Of a stretch of DNA of 5,264 nt, positions 1 through 5,264 are shown one piece after another (the stretch's first letter is position 1; each line of letters starts with the position of its first letter). The translations under genes and the position numbers were made by a program. The DNA comes from Puniceicoccales bacterium (GTDB taxonomy: Bacteria > Verrucomicrobiota > Verrucomicrobiia > Opitutales > UBA953): contig JAITPT010000313.1 in the NCBI GenBank assembly GCA_031289285.1, forward strand, positions 1 through 5,264. The letters are read 5' to 3'. The notes beneath the pieces were generated by a model. That model had not been told where the DNA came from, ran no database searches, and saw nothing but the letters and a program-made list of their open reading frames with translations.

Positions 1-95
1 GGCGGCAGCGTGTCGGGGGGACATTTTTTTTTGGGGGGCGTGGGGTTGGGGGGGGGGGCGCGCGGGGGGGGGGGGGCGGGCGGGCCGGGGCGGGC
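1..95. repeat. Extreme G-run low-complexity tract
   Basis: The plus strand is almost pure G with a few C and T interruptions. G runs include 15-20, 33-38, 42-45, 48-58 (11 G) and 64-76 (13 G), followed by GGG/GGGG runs to 94. A run of nine T lies at 24-32. No open frame here looks like a protein. The tract could form G-quadruplexes on the plus strand. It lies beyond the 3' end of menB and directly abuts the 9-mer array. Homopolymer lengths of this kind are prone to sequencing and assembly error, so exact lengths should not be trusted. Confidence 0.7.
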
Positions 96-154
96 ATAGG
101 TCGTATAGGTCTTATAGGACCTATAGGTCGTATAGGACCTATAAGTCCTATATG
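96..154. repeat. Tandem 9-bp array, copy 1 (ATARGWCST units)
   Basis: Six consecutive 9-bp units plus a partial one: ATAGGTCGT, ATAGGTCTT, ATAGGACCT, ATAGGTCGT, ATAGGACCT, ATAAGTCCT, then ATATG. Neighbouring units are near inverted repeats of each other (AGGTCNTATAGGACCT-like), so the array can fold into alternative hairpins. It is an AT-richer island in GC-rich DNA, 75 bp past the menB stop codon. A second array of the same unit lies at 3847-3920 in the same orientation. The unit is too short, and lacks the unique spacers, for a CRISPR. Function unknown; it looks like a genome-dispersed intergenic repeat. Confidence 0.9.
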
Positions 155-226
155 TTCTACCTGCGAGTCTGTGGGCGGTTGGTGGCGAGGGGGCTACTCA
201 GGTGGCGGAGTTTTGCGGCGGGTGGT

Positions 227-1063
<837 letters not shown>

Positions 1064-1114
1064 TGCGGGCGGCAGGAAACGTGTCGGGCGGCGTCGGGGC
1101 GAACCCAAAAGCGG

Positions 1115-1139
1115 CGATGGCAAAAGTTACGATGGCAAA
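1115..1139. repeat. Short direct repeat upstream of menB
   Basis: CGATGGCAAA occurs at 1115-1124 and again at 1130-1139, a 15-bp offset, inside the 88-bp gap between the menB start and the rpsU terminator. The position fits a small operator or promoter-proximal site for menB. I see no convincing -35/-10 pair around it, and two 10-mers can arise by chance or slippage. Confidence 0.3.
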
Positions 1140-1151
1140 GGCTGTGTGCGC

Positions 1152-1195
1152 AAAAAGCGCGGCACCACCCGCCGTAGCGGAGATGGTGCCGCGCT
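1152..1195 (-). terminator. Intrinsic terminator of rpsU
   Basis: A perfect 12-bp inverted repeat, AGCGCGGCACCA (1156-1167) and TGGTGCCGCGCT (1184-1195), encloses a 16-nt loop that can itself form a 4-bp CCGC/GCGG stem. Read on the minus strand, the GC-rich hairpin is followed at once by five T (complement of 1152-1156), the layout of a Rho-independent terminator. On the plus strand no T tract follows, so it acts one way. It begins about 37 bp after the rpsU stop and ends about 88 bp before the menB start. Confidence 0.88.
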
Positions 1196-1232
1196 CCAAC
1201 AACAACACGGACACGAACACAAAGGGTGCCGC

Positions 1233-1433
1233 TTACATGTTCTCGTAACGCTGGCGGAGCATGTTGGTGAACGCCTGCGCTTTCTTTTTGCGGCGGCGCA
1301 CCTCGGTGGGTTTTTCAAAGTAACGTTTGGCGCGGACATCTTTGATGATGCTCTCGCGCTCGAGTTTCTTTTTGAGGCGGCGGATGGCTTTGTCCATCGT
1401 CTCGTTTTTGTGGATTTTGATTTCTACGGACAT
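1233..1433 (-). CDS. rpsU: Small ribosomal subunit protein bS21
   Basis: A 66-residue, strongly basic protein with the bS21 layout: N-terminal SVEIKIHKNETMDKAIRRLK (2-21), a Lys/Arg-rich helix, the VRAKRYFEKPTEVRRRKKK stretch (33-51), and a short C-terminal tail ending MLRQRYENM. bS21 is a late-assembling protein of the 30S platform near the 3' end of 16S rRNA and takes part in initiation. Length and composition are normal for the family. The ATG at 1433 is the only sensible start. It is preceded by an A-rich stretch (AAAAAAAT) and pyrimidines but no Shine-Dalgarno. The gene is transcribed away from dnaG and ends before a strong terminator, so it is probably monocistronic. Confidence 0.96.
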   Translation of the reverse strand: MSVEIKIHKNETMDKAIRRLKKKLERESIIKDVRAKRYFEKPTEVRRRKKKAQAFTNMLRQRYENM

Positions 1434-1475
1434 ATTTTTTTGGGTGTGGTGAAGAAAAAAAAGTGAAGGCGAGGG

Positions 1476-1503
1476 AGCAAAAGAAAGGCCGCGCCGCTGT
1501 CAA
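1476..1503 (-). promoter_or_regulatory. Possible sigma70-type promoter for rpsU
   Basis: On the minus strand a perfect TTGACA (complement of 1498-1503) is followed after 16 bp by TTTGCT (complement of 1476-1481), which matches TATAAT at only three of six positions. The site is 43 bp upstream of the rpsU start, a suitable distance. The -35 is convincing; the -10 is poor. No equally good plus-strand promoter for dnaG is visible in the 136-bp divergent region. Confidence 0.33.
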
Positions 1504-1569
1504 CTGATTTTTCAACACGGATTTCGCTTTGGTTTGCGCGGCGGCGTGTTTGGCGTTTCCTCTCGCCGC

Positions 1570-3825
1570 GTGGCAAGAATTACCCGCCAGTGCGTTGACG
1601 ACGTGCGCTCCCGCGCAGACTTCGTCGCCCTCGTCAACGACTACACGGCGTTGAAAAAGTCTGGCGCGAGCTGGAAAGGTCTCAGCCCGTTCACCTCGGA
1701 AAAAACGCCCTCCTTCTACGTCCATCCGCACAAAGAAATGTGCTGGTGTTTCAGCACTGGGCAAGGCGGCGACATCTTCCGTTTCATCATGCTCAAAGAG
1801 GGGCTGAACTTTCAGGAGGCGGTCGAGCGGGTGGCGTCGCGCTTCGGCATCGAGGTCAAATACGAGGACACGCCGGGGGGCGAGAGCCGCGATACGCGCT
1901 CGCTGCGTGCGCAGCTGCTCACGCTCCACGAGGTCGCCGTCGCGCACTACGCTGCGGCGTTTTTCGCTAAGGACGCCGCCGCCGCCCAAGTGCGCGAATA
2001 CTGGCTGACGCAGCGCAAGTTCACGGCGGAGGTCGCTGAGCAATTTCAAATTGGTTTTGCGCCCGTCGCCGACAGCGGCGGCCTCATCCGCCTGCTCAAC
2101 AAACGCGGCTTCACGAAGAACGCCCTCGCGCAGTCGGGGCTGTTCACTGGTGTTGACTACACGCCCGACCCGCTGCGCTGGCACGCACGTTTCCGCGGGC
2201 GGTTGATGATTCCCATCCGCGACGCGCAAGGGCGCACGGTCGCGTTCACGGCGCGTGTGTTGCCGTTTTTGCCGCCCGACGAAAAAGACCCGACCCGCGA
2301 CGCCAAGTATGTCAACTCGCCCGAAACGGAGATTTTCAAAAAAAGCCAAATTCTCTTCAACCTCGACAAAGCCCGCGCCGCCGCCCGCGCTGGCGACACG
2401 CCGGTCGTCCTCGTCGAAGGCCAGCTGGACGCCATCCGCGCCTACACTTGCGGCGTGACGACGGCGGTGGCTGGGCAAGGCACCGCCATCGGCCACGCAC
2501 ACTTCATGCTGCTGCGCCGTTTCACGCGCCGCGTGGACATCTTGCTCGACTCCGACCGTGCGGGGCAGGACGCGATGCTCAAAATCTTGCCCCTCGCGTT
2601 GGCGGCGGAAATCGAGGCGCGTATCCTGCACGTCCCCGGCGGCAAAGACCCCGACGAGTATTTCGCCGACGCCGGGGCGGAGGGCTGGCCTGCCGTGCGC
2701 GATAGCGTGTCGGACGCGACGGAGTTTGCCGCGAAAGCGCTTTTGCCAAAGGGCGCGACGGCGCACTCGACAGCAGAGCGGATGGACGCGCTGCAAAAAC
2801 TTTTTGCCATCGTCGCCGAGGCAAAGTCGGCGGTGCTTCGTAGCGAGATGCTCGAAAAAATCGTCCGCCTCACGTTGTTTGACCGACGCGGCGTCGAGCG
2901 CGACTTCGAGGTTTTTTTGCGGACATTCCGCTCACGCGCCAACGCAGGCACGAGCGGGGCAGACGGCGCAGGCGGCGCGGGTGGTGCGGGTGGAGGCGCA
3001 GCGGGAGGAAGCGGCGGCGCGGCGGCGAGCAGTGGCGGCGGAGGTGGCGCAGCGAAGGCGGCGCAAGGCGGCAGCGCGGTGGCGAGTGGCGGCAGTGGTG
3101 CGGTGGCGGGTGGTGCGGCGGGGCAAACTGGCGGCAACGCGCCCGCCCGTGGCAACGGTGCCTACGGTGCCGCGAGGCAGGTAGCTCCCTCGCAGCCGCT
3201 TTCCACCGTCCCGCTCAACTCGGTGGAGGAGACGCTGCTGGTGTTGGCGCTGAACCACGACACGTTGCCGCAAGTGCTCGCGCCCCAGCTTGAGCACGAA
3301 TGGCTCGACGCCAGCTCGGCGGCGGGGCGTCTGCTCAACCGCGTGTTAGCCGAGGCGCAGGAGGAGCAGTGGCGCGGGAAAGCCATGATTCACGAGCTTC
3401 CTGAAACCGAAGCAGAGCAAAACCTCGTCGCCCGTCTGCTCGTCGGCCCTGAGGGCGGCGGCGACGACAACGACGGCGGCAGCGAGAATGGCGGCGACAG
3501 CGGCGGCGCGGGCGGCGGCAGCGGAAAAGTTTCCGGCGGTGCGGGCGGCGGCGGCAGTGCAGGTGTGGGTGCGGAGACGCCGCGCCGCAAAAATGCGCCG
3601 GAGCCGCCGTGGTGGAAAATTGACCCGCTTGGGCGCGTCAATGAGTGTCTCGCGAAGATTTTTGAACGCCAGATAGTCGGTGTCTCGGAGCGTTTGCTTG
3701 CGTTGCCCGACGGCGCATGGGAGGAGCGGATGGAGCTTGTGAGAGAGCGTGCCGAGCTGCGCCGCCGCCGCGAGTGCGCAAAGACCGCCGTCTTCGAGCA
3801 ATTCGCCCTCGCAAAACTGGCATAG
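1570..3825 (+). CDS. dnaG: DNA primase DnaG with altered zinc finger and Gly-rich linkers
   Basis: Synthesises RNA primers at the replication fork on DnaB-unwound DNA. The 751-residue product has DnaG order. It starts with an N-terminal zinc-finger-type domain (about 1-100, including SEKTPSF 43-49 and CFSTGQGGDIFRF 60-72). The RNA polymerase core follows, with YVNSPETEIFKK (247-258) and a TOPRIM fold: Glu283/Asp287 in VEGQLD, Asp327/Asp329 in LLDSDRAG, and GKDPDEY (358-364). The C-terminal, presumably DnaB-binding, region starts about 545. At the four zinc-ligand positions (Cys, His, Cys, Cys in most DnaG) this protein has Ser39, Thr42, Cys60 and Thr63. Two Gly/Ala/Ser-rich linkers (about 457-535 and 629-668) account for its length beyond the usual 580-650. 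The GTG at 1570 gives MARITRQCVDDV, aligning with typical DnaG N-termini; a TTG at 1534 would add 12 unlikely residues. No Shine-Dalgarno is seen. Divergent from rpsU. Confidence 0.95.
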   Translation: MARITRQCVDDVRSRADFVALVNDYTALKKSGASWKGLSPFTSEKTPSFYVHPHKEMCWCFSTGQGGDIFRFIMLKEGLNFQEAVERVASRFGIEVKYEDTPGGESRDTRSLRAQLLTLHEVAVAHYAAAFFAKDAAAAQVREYWLTQRKFTAEVAEQFQIGFAPVADSGGLIRLLNKRGFTKNALAQSGLFTGVDYTPDPLRWHARFRGRLMIPIRDAQGRTVAFTARVLPFLPPDEKDPTRDAKYVNSPETEIFKKSQILFNLDKARAAARAGDTPVVLVEGQLDAIRAYTCGVTTAVAGQGTAIGHAHFMLLRRFTRRVDILLDSDRAGQDAMLKILPLALAAEIEARILHVPGGKDPDEYFADAGAEGWPAVRDSVSDATEFAAKALLPKGATAHSTAERMDALQKLFAIVAEAKSAVLRSEMLEKIVRLTLFDRRGVERDFEVFLRTFRSRANAGTSGADGAGGAGGAGGGAAGGSGGAAASSGGGGGAAKAAQGGSAVASGGSGAVAGGAAGQTGGNAPARGNGAYGAARQVAPSQPLSTVPLNSVEETLLVLALNHDTLPQVLAPQLEHEWLDASSAAGRLLNRVLAEAQEEQWRGKAMIHELPETEAEQNLVARLLVGPEGGGDDNDGGSENGGDSGGAGGGSGKVSGGAGGGGSAGVGAETPRRKNAPEPPWWKIDPLGRVNECLAKIFERQIVGVSERLLALPDGAWEERMELVRERAELRRRRECAKTAVFEQFALAKLA
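2938..3174 (+). repeat. Low-complexity Gly/Ala/Ser-rich linker 1 within dnaG
   Basis: Codes for about 79 residues (457-535) made almost only of Gly, Ala and Ser, built from GGC/GGT/GCG/AGC codons. It joins the catalytic core to the C-terminal region. The DNA is a G-rich GGCGGC/GGTGGC microsatellite-like tract that could expand or contract in codon multiples. Read antisense it gives a Pro/Ala-rich open frame that I regard as a shadow. Expected to be a flexible tether in the protein. Confidence 0.85.
3454..3573 (+). repeat. Low-complexity Gly/Ser-rich linker 2 within dnaG
   Basis: Codes for about 40 residues (629-668), starting with an acidic GGGDDNDGGSENGGD part and continuing as Gly/Ser/Ala. 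It splits the C-terminal region into a segment around 545-625 and a final segment 669-751 that starts with basic PRRKN and a WWKIDPLGRV motif. The reading frame stays intact on both sides. Confidence 0.8.
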
Positions 3826-3846
3826 CCGCAACAGCGACACACGGCG

Positions 3847-3920
3847 ATAGGACGCATAGGTCGTATAGGTCTTATAGGACGTATAGGACCTATAGGTCGT
3901 ATAAGTCCTATAAGACCTAT
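3847..3920. repeat. Tandem 9-bp array, copy 2 (ATARGWCST units)
   Basis: Eight 9-bp units: ATAGGACGC, ATAGGTCGT, ATAGGTCTT, ATAGGACGT, ATAGGACCT, ATAGGTCGT, ATAAGTCCT, ATAAGACCT, then AT. It begins 21 bp after the dnaG stop. Positions 3854-3880 are identical over 27 bp to 94-120 of copy 1, in the same orientation, and the ATAAGTCCT unit lies near the right end of both. A period of nine keeps codon phase, so long spurious frames with SYR/TYR or PIR repeats run through it. Function unknown. Confidence 0.9.
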
Positions 3921-3930
3921 TTTCGCGAAA
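3921..3930. promoter_or_regulatory. Perfect palindrome TTTCGCGAAA at the array edge
   Basis: A 10-bp perfect dyad directly follows array copy 2 and lies 165 bp upstream of the usp start. It could be a regulator binding site or just a boundary of the repeat. Only one copy is present in the window, so there is little support for an operator. Confidence 0.25.
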
Positions 3931-4095
3931 CCGCCCATTCACCGCCAGCCGCACCGCCCCACCGCCCGCCGCTCTCTGCTGCCCGCCCCGCTGTCCCTGC
4001 TTTTTTTGTTTCCACTCCTGCGCTGCCGCACAACATCGCGCCCCGTTGTCTCTCTCGCACACACGCACAACAAAACCCTCAGCCTCGCACTTCCC
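3931..4095 (+). other. Pyrimidine-rich intergenic leader before usp
   Basis: A stretch of 165 bp without a gene. The plus strand is C-rich with few G, contains TTTTTTTG around 4001-4008 and a CA/AC-rich part (about 4061-4076) shortly before the ATG. No convincing -35/-10 pair, riboswitch or Shine-Dalgarno is visible. It presumably contains the usp promoter and 5' untranslated region. Open frames crossing it from either side have no family resemblance. Confidence 0.5.
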
Positions 4096-4962
4096 ATGAA
4101 AAAACTACTCGCTTGCATAGACGGCTCACTCTACGGGCAGACCTGCGCCCAATACGCGCTGTGGTTTGCCAAAAAAACTGGCGCACAGACCGCCGCACTC
4201 TACGTCTCCGAACTCTGGCAATACGAAGCACCGCTCGTGGCCGACTTCGGCGGCAGCCTCGGTGCCCAACCCTACATGGGGCTTACGGCGCAGCTGCGGC
4301 AGGTCGAAGCCGACAAAGCGACCATGCTCAAAGAGTATCTCGTCCGCGCTTTTGCGCAGGCCGACCTCGCGGAGCACCTCGCGTTTTTTCACCGCACGGG
4401 GATGTTGGTGGATTGCATCGGCGAGTTTGAGAGCGGCGACACGCCGGCGGAGCTGCTGATTGTCGGCAAACGCGGCGAGGCTTGGAACATGGCGAAAGAC
4501 CACCTCGGCTCCAACATGGAGCGCGTCGCCCGCGCCACCGCGCTGCCGTGCTTCGTCGCCAACCGCGAATTTTTTGAGCCGCAAAAACTTCTCTTCGCCA
4601 TTGATGGCAGTGCCAGTGCCGCCAAAGCAATCGCGTGGTATGGCGCAAACAAAACGGCCTTCGGCGACGCCGAGTTGCACGTCGTTTCTGTCGCGGCTAA
4701 ACCCGCCGCCGCCGAAAAAACGGCGGAAGTCCTCCGCGAAGCCGCCGCTGCTTTCGAGGCATTTGGCACTGGCTGCAAACCTGTTTTCCGTGCGCTCGCG
4801 GGTGTGCCCGCTGACGCGATTTCTGCTTATCAGCAAGAGACGGGGGCAAATCTTTTGCTCATGGGAGCCTACGGGCACTCGCGCATCCGCCGCCTCTTCA
4901 TCGGCAGCACAACCGTCGAGTTAATCCAGCGAAACCGCGTCCCCGTCGTGCTCTTCCGCTAA
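4096..4962 (+). CDS. Tandem-domain universal stress protein (UspA family)
   Basis: A 288-residue cytosolic protein of two UspA domains, with no signal peptide or membrane segment. Domain 1 (about 1-157) begins KKLLACIDGS with the nucleotide-contact Asp9 and carries G124-KR-G127 followed after ten residues by G138-S139. Domain 2 (about 164-288) begins KLLFAIDGS (Asp170) and has a textbook ATP-binding motif, G257-AY-G260, nine residues, G270-S271, ending PVVLF. Both domains could bind ATP, domain 1 with a one-residue longer loop. A longer insert after the second strand of domain 1 (SLGAQPYMGL, 54-63) recalls a tandem Usp subgroup I know from other bacteria. Usp proteins aid survival in starvation and stress, but the specific role cannot be read from sequence. 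The ATG at 4096 fits the first beta strand; an upstream in-frame ATG at 4006 would add 30 non-conserved residues. No Shine-Dalgarno. Probably monocistronic. Confidence 0.93.
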   Translation: MKKLLACIDGSLYGQTCAQYALWFAKKTGAQTAALYVSELWQYEAPLVADFGGSLGAQPYMGLTAQLRQVEADKATMLKEYLVRAFAQADLAEHLAFFHRTGMLVDCIGEFESGDTPAELLIVGKRGEAWNMAKDHLGSNMERVARATALPCFVANREFFEPQKLLFAIDGSASAAKAIAWYGANKTAFGDAELHVVSVAAKPAAAEKTAEVLREAAAAFEAFGTGCKPVFRALAGVPADAISAYQQETGANLLLMGAYGHSRIRRLFIGSTTVELIQRNRVPVVLFR

Positions 4963-4969
4963 ACCCCAA

Positions 4970-5013
4970 TTACGCTTTTCAGACCGGCGCGTCTTGCGTA
5001 ACTCTTTGATTAT
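4970..5013 (+). terminator. Probable terminator of usp
   Basis: Eight bp after the usp stop, TTACGC (4970-4975) pairs with GCGTAA (4996-5001). Inside it AGAC (4981-4984) pairs with GTCT (4991-4994) around a CGGCGC loop, with a 5-by-1 internal bulge. The hairpin is followed by the T-rich CTCTTTGATTATT. The T tract is interrupted, so this is a moderate rather than ideal intrinsic terminator. Confidence 0.45.
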
Positions 5014-5264
5014 TAGCCTATTGGGGCTTTTCCCAAAATAACTCTGCTATTTCGGTGAAAATCCCATAAGTGCATCTTCTCCAAAGTCTTGCGCGAGATG
5101 TGGCGCCCCAAAATGGAATCCGAGGCTGACCTAAAAAAGGCAGATGGCGGAATGGTTTTTCGCAAGATTTTGAGGGCTGTGGTTTGCGGCTCCCCAACGC
5201 TCACTTTGTGTGCATGTGGCAGATGCAAGTTAAAAAGCGCCTGACACTTTATTGCGGCAGGGGG
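5013..5264 (-). CDS. Doubtful hypothetical open frame, open at right edge
   Basis: A minus-strand frame ends with TAA at 5013-5015 and stays open to the window edge, so it could be the C-terminal 83 residues of a gene starting outside. Within the window a TTG at 5228 is the first start-like codon, giving 71 residues. The translation includes KILRKTIPPSAFFRSASDS and a basic tail ending GKAPIG. I do not recognise a family. The GC content is about half (91 of 180 bases in 5041-5220), lower than the neighbouring genes, and inverted repeats run through the frame, which argues for a non-coding or dispersed repeat element. If real, it converges on usp. Confidence 0.2.
   Translation of the reverse strand, partial: PPAAIKCQALFNLHLPHAHKVSVGEPQTTALKILRKTIPPSAFFRSASDSILGRHISRKTLEKMHLWDFHRNSRVILGKAPIG
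5071..5227. repeat. Nested inverted repeats in the right-hand intergenic region
   Basis: TGCATCT (5071-5077) is mirrored by AGATGCA (5221-5227). Inside it, AAGTCTTGCG (5084-5093) is mirrored by CGCAAGATTT (5161-5170), nine of ten positions plus one G-T pair. A small TGCAT/ATGCA hairpin (5211-5215 with 5223-5227) competes with the outer arm. The arrangement could fold as a structured RNA or mark a dispersed repeat. No transposase or target-site duplication is visible, and the arms are short enough that chance cannot be excluded. Confidence 0.35.

Noticed and set aside
1684..1758. Zinc-ligand loss as a sequencing error or frameshift
   Set aside because: The frame and all surrounding conserved residues are intact, and three separate codons differ by clean substitutions.
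1315..2796. Long minus-strand open frame of about 493 codons opposite dnaG
   Set aside because: It lies antisense to a well-conserved primase and overlaps rpsU. Its Arg/Ala-rich translation has no family resemblance; long antisense frames are expected in GC-rich genes.
2442..3155. Pro/Ala-rich minus-strand frame opposite the dnaG linker
   Set aside because: The composition is simply the complement of the GGC/GCG linker codons; there is no independent evidence of coding.
3847..3920. CRISPR array or IS end for the 9-mer repeats
   Set aside because: Units are 9 bp and contiguous, with no unique spacers, no cas genes, no transposase and no target duplication.
3717..4430. Plus-strand open frame with SYR/TYR tripeptide repeats
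   Set aside because: It overlaps the ends of dnaG and usp in another frame. Its repeats come only from the 9-bp unit keeping codon phase.

Overview
This is a GC-rich bacterial chromosomal window with four confidently recognised genes and some unusual repeat DNA. The genes are menB (menaquinone synthesis, minus strand), rpsU (ribosomal protein bS21, minus), dnaG (replication primase, plus) and a tandem-domain universal stress protein (plus). MenB implies a menaquinone-using respiratory or fermentative bacterium. GC-rich coding sequence, starts without Shine-Dalgarno motifs, short ATAGGTC-type 9-mer arrays between genes and a primase with an altered zinc finger together suggest a Verrucomicrobiota-like lineage (Opitutales or a relative). 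That placement is an inference from pattern memory, not a search result.

Layout: positions 1-95 are an extreme G-run tract, followed by a 9-bp-unit tandem array (96-154). menB runs right to left (1063 to 227), so the array lies just past its 3' end. rpsU (1433 to 1233) is on the same strand and is separated from menB by a strong intrinsic terminator (1152-1195), so the two are probably separate transcription units. A 136-bp divergent region separates rpsU from dnaG (1570-3825). A second 9-mer array (3847-3920) begins 21 bp after the dnaG stop. It is followed by a perfect palindrome and a pyrimidine-rich leader that opens onto the Usp gene (4096-4962). The right end (4963-5264) holds a probable usp terminator, then sequence of lower GC with nested inverted repeats. 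That sequence also carries a weak minus-strand open frame that runs off the window edge.

Biology: rpsU and dnaG are housekeeping genes of translation and replication, and in Escherichia coli they share the rpsU-dnaG-rpoD operon. Here they are neighbours but head to head. The most notable points are: (i) the primase keeps the zinc-finger scaffold but has lost three of the four zinc ligands; (ii) it carries two long Gly/Ala/Ser-rich linkers in its C-terminal half; (iii) two arrays of the same 9-bp unit sit at 3' ends of genes and share a 27-bp identical core; (iv) none of the four genes has a recognisable Shine-Dalgarno. I see no defence system, transposase, CRISPR array, tRNA or rRNA.
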